Positions 45,771 to 53,532 of a stretch of 53,532 nucleotides of DNA are shown here, in pieces (the first letter of the stretch is position 1; the number at the start of each line of letters is the position of its first letter). The notes under the pieces were generated by a model. It made no database searches, had not been told where the DNA came from, and saw only the letters and a list, made by a program, of their open reading frames with translations. The stretch covers positions 1 to 53,532 of the forward strand of contig LNEG01000134.1 in NCBI GenBank assembly GCA_001464865.1, in the 5' to 3' direction. Position numbers and translations under genes: made by a program. Source of the DNA: Burkholderiales bacterium Ga0074133 (GTDB taxonomy: Bacteria > Pseudomonadota > Gammaproteobacteria > Burkholderiales > Burkholderiaceae_C).

Positions 45771-46568
45771 ATGCGCCGCCTGCGCCACCTCACCGGTCAC
45801 CACCGCACGGTGACGAGCAACCGCGTGCTGGGCCAGCTGCTGGCCTTCAACGCCGGTGCAGTCAATGCGGGAGGGTTTCTGGTGGTGCAGCTGTACACCT
45901 CGCACATGACCGGCTTCCTGTCGATGCTGGCCGACAGCTTGGTGCTGGGCAACATGGCCCTGGTGCTGGCGGCGCTGGGTGCGTTGCTGGCCTTCACCAG
46001 CGGCGCGGCCACCACCGCCATCATGGTCAACTGGGCGCGCCAGCGCCGGCTGCACAGCACCTTTGCGCTGCCGCTGCTGCTGGTCGCTGCGCTCATGCTG
46101 GTGTTTGGCCTGGTGGGTGCCGTCACCCTTTACTGGCGCACGCCGTTTGCCGTGCCCGCCACGGTGCTGCTGCTGTCGTTCATGATGGGCGTGCAGAACG
46201 CCACGGTGACCAAGATGTCGGCCTCGCAGATCCGCACCACCCACATGACGGGCGTGGTGACCGACCTGGGCATCGAGCTGGGCAAGATGCTCTACTGGAA
46301 CCGCACCGGCACGCCGCCCGATGCACAGGTGCGGGCCAACCAGGTACGCCTGCGGCTGTTTGCCAGCCTGCTGGCGATGTTCCTGGTCGGAGGCATCGCA
46401 GGCGCGGCCGGCTTCAAGCATGTCGGCTTCGTGTTTGTGGTGCCGCTCGCCATCGTGCTGCTGGTGCTTTCACTGCCCCCGCTGTGGGCCGACCGCGCCC
46501 GTCTGCGCCATCGACTGCGGCGCGTGGCACCGGGCGCCGCTCCGCCAGACGCCACGTCCAACCCCTGA
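45771..46568 (+). CDS. YoaK / DUF1275 family membrane protein
   Basis: A 265-residue inner-membrane protein with about six predicted spans and the DUF1275 hallmarks FNAGAVNAGGFLVVQ, TSHMTGFLSMLAD, MGVQNATVTKMS and RTTHMTGVVTDLGIELG. The family is of unknown function; the transport of a small metabolite is an idea, not a fact. It starts 9 bp after glcE and is followed 65 bp later by glcF, so it is embedded in the glycolate oxidase operon. This suggests co-expression and, perhaps, handling of glycolate or a related acid. Confidence 0.9.
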   Translation: MRRLRHLTGHHRTVTSNRVLGQLLAFNAGAVNAGGFLVVQLYTSHMTGFLSMLADSLVLGNMALVLAALGALLAFTSGAATTAIMVNWARQRRLHSTFALPLLLVAALMLVFGLVGAVTLYWRTPFAVPATVLLLSFMMGVQNATVTKMSASQIRTTHMTGVVTDLGIELGKMLYWNRTGTPPDAQVRANQVRLRLFASLLAMFLVGGIAGAAGFKHVGFVFVVPLAIVLLVLSLPPLWADRARLRHRLRRVAPGAAPPDATSNP

Positions 46569-46633
46569 CGCCTGCGCGCCGTCCCCCGACAGCTTCTTCC
46601 TGACCCTTCTCCCTCCCCGTCCAGGCATGCACG

Positions 46634-47881
46634 ATGCAAACCCAACTCTCTCCTGAATACGCAGACCGCGCCGATGGCCGCGAGGCCGAAGCCATCCTGC
46701 GCAAGTGCGTGCACTGCGGCTTTTGCACCGCCACCTGCCCCACCTACCAGCTGCTGGGCGACGAGCTCGATGGCCCGCGCGGCCGCATCTACCTCATCAA
46801 GCAGGTACTCGAAGGCGAAACCCCCACGCGCTCCACGCAGATGCACCTGGACCGCTGCCTGACCTGCCGCAACTGCGAGACCACCTGCCCCAGCGGCGTG
46901 CAGTACGGGCACCTGGTGGACATAGGCCGCAAGATCGTCGATGAGAAAGTGCCCCGCCCCCTGGGCGAAAAAGCCCTGCGCTGGGCGTTGAAGGAGGGCT
47001 TGCCCTCGCCCCTGTTTGCCCCCGCCATGAAGGCCGGGCAGATGGTGCGCGGCCTGCTGCCTGCAGCGCTCAAGGCCAAGGTTCCCGCGCCGCAGGATGC
47101 TGGTACCTGGCCCACGCGCCAGCACGCCCGCAAGGTGCTCATGCTGGCCGGCTGCGTGCAGCCCGCGATGATGCCCAACATCAACACCGCCACCGCCCGC
47201 GTGCTCGACGCTGTGGGCGTGCAGTCGGTCATTGCGCCCAAGGCCGGGTGCTGCGGTGCGGTGAAGTTCCACCTCAACGACCACGAGGGCGGCATGGCCC
47301 AGATGCGCGCCAACATCGACGCCTGGTGGCCGCTGGTGGAGCAGGGCGGGGTGGAAGCCATCGTCATGAACGCGTCGGGCTGCGGCGTGACCGTCAAGGA
47401 GTACGGCCACATCCTCAAGGACGACGTGCACTACGCCGCCAAGGCCGAGCGCATCAGCGCCCTGACGCAGGACCTGTCAGAGCTGCTCCCCGCCATGCTG
47501 CCCGAGCTGGCCTCCCGCCTTCAGGGCCGTGTGAACCAGCCCGACACCCTGTACGCCTACCACCCGCCCTGCACCCTGCAGCACGGGCAGAAGCTGCGCG
47601 GCGGGGTCGAGACGCACCTGAACCAGCTGGGCTTCAAGCTGCGCACCGCGCGCAACGACGCCCACCTGTGTTGCGGGTCTGCCGGCACGTACTCGGTGCT
47701 CAACCCGGAGCTGTCCTACCAGCTGCGTGACCGCAAGCTGGGCGTGCTGGCCGAAGCCTTTGGCGAACAGCCTCCCGACATGATCCTGTCGGCCAACATC
47801 GGCTGCATCACGCACCTGCAAAGCGGCACTGGCACGCCCGTGCGCCACTGGGTGGAAGTGCTGGACGAGGCACTGCGCTGA
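46634..47881 (+). CDS. glcF: Glycolate oxidase iron-sulfur subunit GlcF
   Basis: A 415-residue electron-transfer subunit. Two [4Fe-4S] ferredoxin-type clusters are ligated by CxxCxxCxxxCP motifs: Cys25, 28, 31, 35 in CVHCGFCTATCP and Cys75, 78, 81, 85 in CLTCRNCETTCP. Two cysteine-rich CCG domains follow (VMLAGCVQPAMMP to KAGCCGAVKFH, and YHPPCTLQH to LCCGSAGTYS). Length and organisation match GlcF. It is separated from glcE by a DUF1275 gene. Confidence 0.95.
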   Translation: MQTQLSPEYADRADGREAEAILRKCVHCGFCTATCPTYQLLGDELDGPRGRIYLIKQVLEGETPTRSTQMHLDRCLTCRNCETTCPSGVQYGHLVDIGRKIVDEKVPRPLGEKALRWALKEGLPSPLFAPAMKAGQMVRGLLPAALKAKVPAPQDAGTWPTRQHARKVLMLAGCVQPAMMPNINTATARVLDAVGVQSVIAPKAGCCGAVKFHLNDHEGGMAQMRANIDAWWPLVEQGGVEAIVMNASGCGVTVKEYGHILKDDVHYAAKAERISALTQDLSELLPAMLPELASRLQGRVNQPDTLYAYHPPCTLQHGQKLRGGVETHLNQLGFKLRTARNDAHLCCGSAGTYSVLNPELSYQLRDRKLGVLAEAFGEQPPDMILSANIGCITHLQSGTGTPVRHWVEVLDEALR

Positions 47882-47930
47882 GGCCCTGACGCTGCGACGC
47901 CCACGCGCGCAGTCCGGCCTCGGGCCGCGG

Positions 47931-48093
47931 TCATGCGAACCGGTAGCCCTGGAACCGGTCGCAGCCTGATCGCCGCAGGCTGGCGAGTTGCGCTTCGGTT
48001 TTCACGCCTTCGGTCGGGGGCATCGGTGTCCATCAAGAACAGCGGATCGATGTCGAGCACATCGATCGCCAGCCGCCTGTGCCAGGCCATGCG
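47931..48093 (-). pseudogene. Remnant of an EAL-domain (c-di-GMP phosphodiesterase) gene
   Basis: The last 28 codons in one frame (48017 down to the TGA at 47931) read PTEGVKTEAQLASLRRSGCD, RFQGYRFA, the typical end of an EAL domain (normally AEGVET.AQL..LR..GC...QGY.F). Just upstream, in another frame, is RLAIDVLDIDPLFLMDTDA, matching the earlier EAL block (PID.LKID..F). About 20 residues between them are missing. It is therefore a scrap with an internal deletion and a frame change, with no start or N-terminal part. It occupies part of the gap between glcF and proQ. Confidence 0.6.
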
Positions 48094-48293
48094 TTGACAG
48101 GGGCTACTTGCGGGGGCGGGCACAGGGCACAGAGAAGTGCATGGCCTGGCGGGACGCCACCACCGCCGAAAAACCGCCAGCAAAACAGCCCGTGCAAGAC
48201 CGTCTGGCGGTCTGCCCGCTGAAATCTGGGATGATCCGGGGTTGTTCTCTCTGCCCCCTGCTGCAGCGCGCCTGCCGCCCGATTGCCACGACC

Positions 48294-49157
48294 ATGTCCG
48301 CCGATTCCTCGACCCCTTCCCCCGTCTCCGCGCCCGCTCCCGCATCGTCTGATGCACCCGCTGCCGGCGCTGGCCGTTCGCGCCGGGGCGGCAGGCGCCA
48401 GGCGCCCCGTGATCCATCGGGCCGTGTAGCCCCAGCAGGCAACGCCGCATCCGGTGCGGCCCCGGCTGCCGCCAAGGCGCCGCATCCGGCGCTGGAGCAG
48501 CTGGCCAGCCTGTACCCGCACCTGTTCGGCGCAGTGTTCCGCCCGCTCAAGCGCGGCATCTTCCAGGACATCCAGGCGGCCCACCCCGAGGTGTTCGAGC
48601 GCGAGGCGCTGAAGATTGCGCTGGGCATTCACACCCGTTCCACACGCTACCTGCAAAGTGTGGCTGCCGGCGAGCGCCGGTTTGACCTGGCCGGCCAGCC
48701 CGTGGAAGACATGGCGCCCGAGCACGTGCACCACGCACTGCTGGAGGTGTACCGCCGCAAGAAGGCGCGATCCACCGAAGACCTGCTGCCCAAGCTGCGC
48801 AACCGCATGATGGCCGCGTTCGAGGCATCCGGCCTCACGCGCGACGCCTACACCGAGCTGGTGCAAAGCCGCGACGAGGCCGCCAACGCCATCCTGCAGG
48901 AAGCCTTTGCCGAATGGTCTGCCCGCAACGCCAGGGATGAGGCCCTGCTGCGCGCCTTTGAAGCCAGCGGCCAGACGCTGGAGGCCTTTGCCGACATGTA
49001 CGGCATGGTCGCCCGCACCGTGGGCCAGCAGCTGGAGCGCGCGCGCCGCGTGGCCGCGGCAGCGACCGCTGCTGCCAATGTGTCCGTAGCTGCCACCGCC
49101 GAGCCCGCTGAGCCGGTCGAGCCCGCAGACACAGCCCCTGCCACGCCATCGGCCTGA
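48294..49157 (+). CDS. proQ: ProQ/FinO-family RNA chaperone
   Basis: A 287-residue protein. A basic, Ala/Pro/Ser-rich N-terminal extension (1-63) precedes the ProQ/FinO domain (about 64-175: LASLYPHLFGAVFRPLKRGIFQDI, KIALGIHTRSTRYLQSVAAGERRFDLAG, HHALLEVYRRK), the double-stranded-RNA-binding fold that stabilises and pairs small RNAs. A helical region and an Ala/Glu/Pro tail follow. The start ATG 48294 is chosen because the domain is preceded by low-complexity sequence; in-frame codons run back to 47988. The EAL remnant is the only other content of the gap upstream. Confidence 0.9.
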   Translation: MSADSSTPSPVSAPAPASSDAPAAGAGRSRRGGRRQAPRDPSGRVAPAGNAASGAAPAAAKAPHPALEQLASLYPHLFGAVFRPLKRGIFQDIQAAHPEVFEREALKIALGIHTRSTRYLQSVAAGERRFDLAGQPVEDMAPEHVHHALLEVYRRKKARSTEDLLPKLRNRMMAAFEASGLTRDAYTELVQSRDEAANAILQEAFAEWSARNARDEALLRAFEASGQTLEAFADMYGMVARTVGQQLERARRVAAAATAAANVSVAATAEPAEPVEPADTAPATPSA

Positions 49158-49270
49158 CGCCGCCCCGGCGACGGGCTCTGCGCCCATGTGGCCTGCGGGG
49201 CCCGCAACGGCACCGCCATGGGCAAATTCAGGCCATATCGGCCTCAGGTCCAGGTTTTGATTGCCTGTAT

Positions 49271-49289
49271 TGCTATTGAAAACATAGCA
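49271..49289. repeat. Short ATAGC inverted repeat
   Basis: TGCTAT (49271-49276) and ATAGCA (49284-49289) with a 7-base loop. It is the minimal form of the AT-rich dispersed repeat. It lies in the 304-bp gap after proQ, which is otherwise without recognisable features. Confidence 0.5.
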
Positions 49290-49461
49290 TTTCAGTGGAT
49301 GCGGGTTTCCAGGGGCTGCGGGGCGGCGGCCCTGCCCGCCACGCCCGCCCCCGGGCACCGCCTGCAGCCCCGATGCCTGGGCCGAACAGGCTCTGCTGAC
49401 ACCAGGTTGTCAGCAGCCTGGCGGCACCATGCGGCCTTCTTCCCCAACGACAGGCCCTTTG

Positions 49462-49992
49462 ATGACTGCAGCACCGACCCTTGAGCAGGTTGCCCCCTTC
49501 CACGTTGCCGGACTGGCCGTGCGCACCCGCAACAGCGACGAGATGAACCCCGCCACCGCCCGCCTGGGCGACCTGTGGGGCCGCTTTTTCAGCCAGAGCT
49601 GGGAACGCAGCGTGCCCGGCCGCGGTGACGATGGCCCGGTGTTCGGCGTGTACAGCACCTACGAATCCGACGAGCACGGCGCGTTCGACGTGACCGCTGG
49701 CGTGGCCACATCGCCCGCCAGTGCTTTGACGGCGGGCGTGACGCAGGTGAACGTGCAGGGCGGCCAGTACCTGGTGTTCCGGTGCGAAGGCACAATGCCG
49801 CAGATGGTCATCGACGGCTGGGTGCGCGTGTGGCAGCACTTTGCGGCGGCACCCGCACACTGCCGCAGGTTTGGCACGGATTTCGAGCAGTACGAAGGCC
49901 CGGACGAGGTGGCGATCTACATCGGCGTGCTGCCCGCGAGCGGAGCCAGTGCAGACGCCACGGGCACTTCTGTCACTACGGCCGCAGCCTGA
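49462..49992 (+). CDS. GyrI-like / AraC-effector-binding-domain protein
   Basis: A 176-residue protein made of a single GyrI-like (SHS2) small-molecule-binding domain: VAPFHVAGLAVRTRNSDEMN, LGDLWGRFFSQSW, VFGVYSTYESDEHGAFDVTAGV, VQGGQYLVFRCEG and the late YIGVL strand. Stand-alone members resemble the effector domains of BmrR and Rob and the Cass2 drug-binding protein; some bind toxic compounds. There is no DNA-binding domain. It lies 27 bp before the glutathione S-transferase gene and probably shares its transcript. ATG 49462 was chosen; ATG 49429 is in frame upstream. Confidence 0.82.
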   Translation: MTAAPTLEQVAPFHVAGLAVRTRNSDEMNPATARLGDLWGRFFSQSWERSVPGRGDDGPVFGVYSTYESDEHGAFDVTAGVATSPASALTAGVTQVNVQGGQYLVFRCEGTMPQMVIDGWVRVWQHFAAAPAHCRRFGTDFEQYEGPDEVAIYIGVLPASGASADATGTSVTTAAA

Positions 49993-50019
49993 GCTGCCGC
50001 CCCGCAAAGGAACACTCCT

Positions 50020-50688
50020 ATGCCCAACTCTTCTGGCCCGCTGACCTTCTACACGCACCCCCAGTCCCGCGGCCGCACCGCGCGCTGGATGTTGGAGGAA
50101 TGCGGCGTGCCTTACGACACCGTGGTGCTGGAGTACGGCACCACCATGAAGGCGCCCGCGTACCTGGCCATCAACCCCATGGGCAAGGTGCCCGCCTTGC
50201 AGCACGGCGACGTGGTCGTCACCGAGGTCGCCGCCATCTGCGCCTACCTGGCCGATGTGTTCCCTGAAAAAGGCCTGGCCCCGCCGGCTGGCTCGCCGCA
50301 GCGTGCGGCCTACTACCGCTGGCTCTTCTTCAGCGCGGGCCCGCTGGAAACCGCTGCCACCGCCAAGGCCCTGAACCTGCTGGCCCCGGCCGAGCGCGCG
50401 GTGATGGTGGGCTACGGCCGCTACGCCGACGTGATGGACACCCTGGAGCATGCCGTGGCGCAGGCCCGCCCGTTCCTGTGCGGCGACGCCTTCACGGCGG
50501 CCGACCTGTACGTGGGTGCTCACCTGAACTGGGGCATGCCGTTCGGCTCCATCGAACGCCGCCCCGCGTTCGAGGCGTTTGTGCAGCCGCTGCTGCAGCG
50601 CCCGGCGTACCTGCGCGCGGCCGCCATCGACGACGCACTGGCAGCCGCCAGCGCGGTCAATGCAAATGCCAATGGCGCGTCTGACTGA
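50020..50688 (+). CDS. Glutathione S-transferase
   Basis: A 222-residue GST. The N-terminal thioredoxin fold starts LTFYTHPQSRGRTARWMLEECG, with Ser16 as the likely glutathione-thiolate-stabilising residue. NPMGKVPALQHGDVVVTEVAAICAYLAD gives the cis-Pro (VPAL) and the acidic/Ser-type gamma-glutamyl contact. The C-terminal helical domain has the FTAADLYVGAHL N-capping box. AAGGA precedes the ATG by nine bases. Situated after a GyrI-like protein; detoxification of an electrophile is likely. Specific substrate unknown. Confidence 0.92.
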   Translation: MPNSSGPLTFYTHPQSRGRTARWMLEECGVPYDTVVLEYGTTMKAPAYLAINPMGKVPALQHGDVVVTEVAAICAYLADVFPEKGLAPPAGSPQRAAYYRWLFFSAGPLETAATAKALNLLAPAERAVMVGYGRYADVMDTLEHAVAQARPFLCGDAFTAADLYVGAHLNWGMPFGSIERRPAFEAFVQPLLQRPAYLRAAAIDDALAAASAVNANANGASD

Positions 50689-50789
50689 TCTGACGGACCG
50701 GCCTCGCCGGTGGGTACGGCTGCCTGCCCCCTGCGCGGGCGCCACACACCGCAAAGCCGCCGCAACCCTAACCGCCACCGCCGCTCCCG

Positions 50790-51471
50790 ATGCGCCGCGC
50801 TGACCGCCTCTTCCAGATCGTGCAGCTCATCCGCGGGCGGCGCCTGTCCACGGCCGCCTTCCTGGCCGAGCGGCTGGAACGTGGCGGACCTGCAGCACCA
50901 GGGCGTGCCCATTGAGGGCGAGGCCGGTGTGGGCTACCGCCTGGGGGCGGGCTTCGAGCTGCCGCCGTTGATGTTCAGCCAGGGCGAGGCCAACGCCCTG
51001 GTCGCCGCCGCCCGCCTGGCCCAGTCGTGGCTGGATGCCGGGCTGGCCCGTGAGGTGGAGGGCGCTCTGGGCAAGATCCTGTCGGTACTGCCCCCCGACG
51101 CCCGCGTGGCCGCCGAGGCCCAGGCCCTGTACGCCCCGCCCGTGGGCCTGGACCCCTGCGTCCAGGCCACGCTGCAGGTGCTGCGCGAGGCCGTGCACAG
51201 CTGCCATGTGGTCCAGATCGACTACGCCGACGTGCAAGGCCGCCCCAGCCTGCGCCGCCTGCGCCCGCTGGGTTGCTTTTACTGGGGCAAGGTCTGGACG
51301 CTGTCGGCCTGGTGCGAGCTGCGCAACGACTTCCGCGGCTTTCGCATAGACCGCATCGTGGCGGTGTCGGTGCTGGAGGAGCGCTTCAGGCAGGAGCCGG
51401 GGAAGACGCTGGCGGATTTGCTGCGCAAGGTGGAGGGGGAGATGGAGGGGCGGGCGGGGGCGGGGGGGTGA
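50790..51471 (+). pseudogene. YafY-type WYL-domain transcriptional regulator, broken by a deletion in the helix-turn-helix
   Basis: From ATG 50790 one frame encodes MRRADRLFQIVQLIRGRRLS, TAAFLAERLE, the start of the HTH_11 domain of YafY-like regulators, then runs into a stop at about 50914. Another frame takes over at about 50880 with NVADLQHQGVPIEGEAGVGY, the normal continuation, and goes on through an intact WYL domain (VVQIDYADVQGRPSLRRLRPL, WTLSAWCELRNDFRGFRIDRI) to the stop at 51471. The missing part is the recognition helix (normally close to VSERTVYRD), about nine codons. One base remains, so a deletion of roughly 26 bp with frameshift is inferred. The protein cannot bind DNA as usual. 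It is probably a recent loss, because the rest is well preserved. Confidence 0.85.
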
Positions 51472-51521
51472 GTCCCAAGAGGATGGATCGCCCAAGGTCG
51501 GCTTTGGGCCCAGAACCGACT

Positions 51522-51962
51522 CTAGGGCTTTCGGTAGCGCTTCTGACGTTCGCGGTGGATTTGTAGATCGTCGGACATCGATTTCGCCCTTCCAGCGCCG
51601 AAGATCGAGACCCAGCCTGCAAACAGAGAAAGCACGGCGGGGAGAAGAACCGCCGTGAGACCCGTACCATCCAGCGCCAACTTGAAGGCCATTGCGGCAA
51701 GTACCAATGCAATGCCTCCAATGACCAGGCGCCTCCCCCAGAGTAACGTTCCGTGCATAAGGCGCTCTGCCCGGGAGACGGGTTCGTTCGAGCCTAACTT
51801 GTCTTCAAAGAAAGCCTGCCAGAAGATCCAAAAAACAATGGGCGTCAGCAGTATTGCGAGGAAGGCTCTTTTCCCATCCATCACAAGCCAGACACAGAGA
51901 GAAATCAAAACGATGCCTACTGCAATCAGAACTCTGCGCTCCTTAACTTCCCAACGTTCCAT
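51522..51962 (-). CDS. Small integral membrane protein of unknown family
   Basis: A 146-residue protein not recognised. It has four hydrophobic segments in two pairs: about 10-26 (VLIAVGIVLISLCVWLVM), 33-49 (FLAILLTPIVFWIFWQAF), 76-94 (RRLVIGGIALVLAAMAFKL) and 98-117 (GLTAVLLPAVLSLFAGWVSI). The ends are charged and the C-terminus is very basic (HRERQKRYRKP). AGGAGAAGG directly upstream of ATG 51962 makes the start certain. The base composition is visibly lower in GC than all neighbours, suggesting later arrival. Function unknown. Confidence 0.82.
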   Translation of the reverse strand: MERWEVKERRVLIAVGIVLISLCVWLVMDGKRAFLAILLTPIVFWIFWQAFFEDKLGSNEPVSRAERLMHGTLLWGRRLVIGGIALVLAAMAFKLALDGTGLTAVLLPAVLSLFAGWVSIFGAGRAKSMSDDLQIHRERQKRYRKP

Positions 51963-52015
51963 GCCTTCTCCTAAATGAGTGTGTGAACGTCTGCTCGTGG
52001 CCGAAAGCAGCCCCC

Positions 52016-52504
52016 TCAAGCCCCCAGCGCCGCCTCAATATCCCCCGCCAGCTTCTTCGGCGCATCCTGCGGCGCGTAGCGACGGATCACGCGGCCGTCC
52101 TTGCCGACGAGGAACTTGGTGAAGTTCCACTTGATGGCCTTGCTGCCCAGCAGGCCCGGGGCTTCGGCGGTGAGCCACTGGTACAGGGGGGATGCGTTCG
52201 ATCCGTTCACGTCGATCTTGGCCATCATCGGAAAGCTCACGCCGTAGTTCAGCTGGCAAAAACTGGCGATCTCGTCGTTGCTGCCGGGGTCCTGGCTGCC
52301 GAACTGGTTGCACGGAAAGCCCAGCACCACCAGGCCCTTGTCGGCGTACTGCTTGTGTAGTCCTTCCAGGCCGCCGAACTGGGGTGTGAAGCCGCAGGCG
52401 CTGGCGGTGTTCACGATGAGCATGACCTTGCCCTGGTACTGCGACAGGGGCACGGTCTGGCCGTTCATCTGCTGGGCTTCAAACTCGTAAATGCTGCTGG
52501 CCAT
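52016..52504 (-). CDS. Glutathione peroxidase (thioredoxin-type, Cys)
   Basis: A 162-residue thiol peroxidase reducing hydrogen and organic peroxides. The peroxidatic Cys37 is in NTASACGFT, which replaces the selenocysteine of animal enzymes. The Gln and Trp of the catalytic tetrad lie in GFPCNQFGSQ and IKWNFTKFLV. A second Cys (FPCNQ) fits the two-cysteine, thioredoxin-dependent mechanism usual in bacteria. AGGAGT precedes ATG 52504. It stands alone, 68 bp after (on the minus strand) the EamA gene. Confidence 0.95.
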   Translation of the reverse strand: MASSIYEFEAQQMNGQTVPLSQYQGKVMLIVNTASACGFTPQFGGLEGLHKQYADKGLVVLGFPCNQFGSQDPGSNDEIASFCQLNYGVSFPMMAKIDVNGSNASPLYQWLTAEAPGLLGSKAIKWNFTKFLVGKDGRVIRRYAPQDAPKKLAGDIEAALGA

Positions 52505-52572
52505 GCGCGGACTCCTGGGTTGGAACAACACGCGATGGTAGCCCCTGGGGCCTGGGGCTGCGTGCCAGCGGT

Positions 52573-53469
52573 TCAATGGGCCGGTGCGCTACTGCGGCGA
52601 AACTGCAGCGCGGCCAGCAGCGATGCCAGCAGGATCAGTGCCCCGCCCAGCAGCGTCTGCGCGTTGAGGGTGGCGGCGCCCAGCAGCGCCGACGACACGC
52701 TGGCAAACAGCACCTCTGACAGCATCACCAGCGCGGTGGTGCCGGCCGCCAGCCGCGCAGCGCCGTACTGCAGCGCCCAGTTGCCCAGCATCAGCAATCC
52801 GGCCAGCACCAGCCCGGTGACGACCCAGGTGCTGTCGAAGGCCGGAAAGGGCTCAACCACACCCATCTGCAGCCCGACGCCTGCCGTGGCCAGCGCCATC
52901 AGCATGCAGCCGCCAAACATGGTGGCCATGCGCGCCGGCCCGGGCACAGCATGCAGGCGGCGCAGCGTAACGTTGGTCAGCGCAAACATGAAGCCGCCCA
53001 GCAAGGCCAGGGCATCGGCCAGGCTCAGGTTGTGCAGCAGCCGGGCTGCGGAGGTGCCCTGCGGCAGCAACACCAGCACCACGCCCGCAAAGGCCAATGC
53101 CAAGCGCATGAGTGCCGCGGGCGTAGGCCGCTCGCCCAGGATGCGCCAGGCCAGCAGCACGGCCCATGCGGGCATCAGATAGAACAGCAGGATCACGCGC
53201 ACCACATCGCCAATGGTCACGGCCCAGTTGAAGGCCACGTTGTTCAGGCCCGATGCCAACGCCAGCAGCCACAGCTCGGGGTGGTCGCGCAACTGGCGCA
53301 CGATGCCGGGGCGCCACGCCAGCAGCGCCAGGAGCACCACCGCATACATGCAGGCCGTGGCCCACAGCGGGTGCAGCCCCGCCTGGTGCATGCGCTGAAA
53401 CGGCCACCAGGCCAGGCCCCAGACAAAGGCGTTGAACAGCAATGCGGCAAAGGGCAGGGGAGAGTGCAT
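52573..53469 (-). CDS. EamA/DMT-superfamily transporter
   Basis: A 298-residue inner-membrane protein with ten hydrophobic segments and two EamA repeats (about 8-135 and 150-290). FVWGLAWWPFQRMHQAGLHPLWATACMY opens the first repeat; LADALALLGGFMFALTNVTLRRL opens the second, and the LLGNWALQYGAARLAAGTTALVMLSEVLFA block is typical of metabolite exporters. Possible substrates include amino acids and other small metabolites; none can be assigned. ATG 53469 was chosen as start; a TTG at 53505 is in frame. No clear ribosome binding site is visible. Confidence 0.9.
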   Translation of the reverse strand: MHSPLPFAALLFNAFVWGLAWWPFQRMHQAGLHPLWATACMYAVVLLALLAWRPGIVRQLRDHPELWLLALASGLNNVAFNWAVTIGDVVRVILLFYLMPAWAVLLAWRILGERPTPAALMRLALAFAGVVLVLLPQGTSAARLLHNLSLADALALLGGFMFALTNVTLRRLHAVPGPARMATMFGGCMLMALATAGVGLQMGVVEPFPAFDSTWVVTGLVLAGLLMLGNWALQYGAARLAAGTTALVMLSEVLFASVSSALLGAATLNAQTLLGGALILLASLLAALQFRRSSAPAH

Positions 53470-53504
53470 TGAGAATAGAAGCGAGCTCTGGCACTTGATT
53501 AACA

Positions 53505-53532
53505 AGCGTAGTCAGCTATCAATGATGTAGCA
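53505..53532. repeat. AT-rich repeat fragment at the right edge
   Basis: AGCTATCAATGATGTAGCA resembles the hairpin part of the dispersed AT-rich repeat (compare 28115-28135 and 10051-10071). The rest lies outside the window. Confidence 0.45.

Overview
The window is 53.5 kb of GC-rich, gene-dense chromosome. Gene content and dispersed repeats point to a Comamonadaceae betaproteobacterium close to Acidovorax. The signs are a TorF porin-glnK-amtB locus behind a sigma-54 promoter, Bug-type binding proteins, a fused branched-chain permease, and several copies of an AT-rich ATAGC/AGCGCT intergenic repeat. This assignment comes from gene families, not from any marker search. No rRNA, tRNA, CRISPR array, phage or complete insertion sequence was seen.

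Layout. 1-1.6 kb: 3' part of methionine synthase metH. 1.8-6.4 kb: a large secreted Ig-like/Calx-beta repeat protein preceded by a decayed copy of its own 5' end. 6.5-9.8 kb: a glycosidase, shikimate kinase and a beta-lactamase-fold hydrolase. 10.1-13.9 kb: an acyl-CoA ligase, acyl-CoA dehydrogenase and SDR set. 14.2-16.9 kb: a YihY membrane protein, a glycine-zipper protein and ferredoxin-NADP reductase. 17.1-22.0 kb: a palindromic MITE-like element, then a complete branched-chain-amino-acid-type ABC importer whose two permeases are fused. 22.1-25.4 kb: EVE and VOC proteins, a low-GC protein with a degenerate GGDEF motif, a second copy of the MITE-like element and a MipA/OmpV protein. 25.4-26.3 kb: no intact gene.

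26.3-39.7 kb looks like a catabolic island for aromatic (hydroxycinnamate-like) acids. On the minus strand lie a tannase/feruloyl-esterase lipoprotein, an acyl-CoA dehydrogenase, a Bug binding protein, an SDR, a feruloyl-CoA-synthase-like ligase and a crotonase. Divergent on the plus strand are two thiolases and a CoA-transferase, followed by a MarR regulator. The 160 bp between the divergent arms holds two near-identical 26-bp AT-rich sites exactly 80 bp apart, each over a -10-like hexamer; these are candidate MarR operators. Together the genes suggest ester hydrolysis, CoA activation and chain shortening by hydratase, dehydrogenase and thiolase (beta-oxidative route). No vanillin dehydrogenase is present here.

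39.9-53.5 kb is mostly housekeeping: comM, TorF porin-glnK-amtB, glcE/DUF1275/glcF, proQ, a GyrI-like protein, a glutathione S-transferase, a WYL regulator broken by a deletion in its helix-turn-helix, a small membrane protein, glutathione peroxidase and an EamA transporter. Decayed sequence is frequent: the 5' duplicate at 1.8 kb, the 25.4-26.3 kb region, an EAL-domain scrap at 48 kb and the WYL regulator. One acyl-CoA dehydrogenase carries an in-frame insertion of a GC-rich repeat and is bracketed by two same-orientation copies of the AT-rich repeat.
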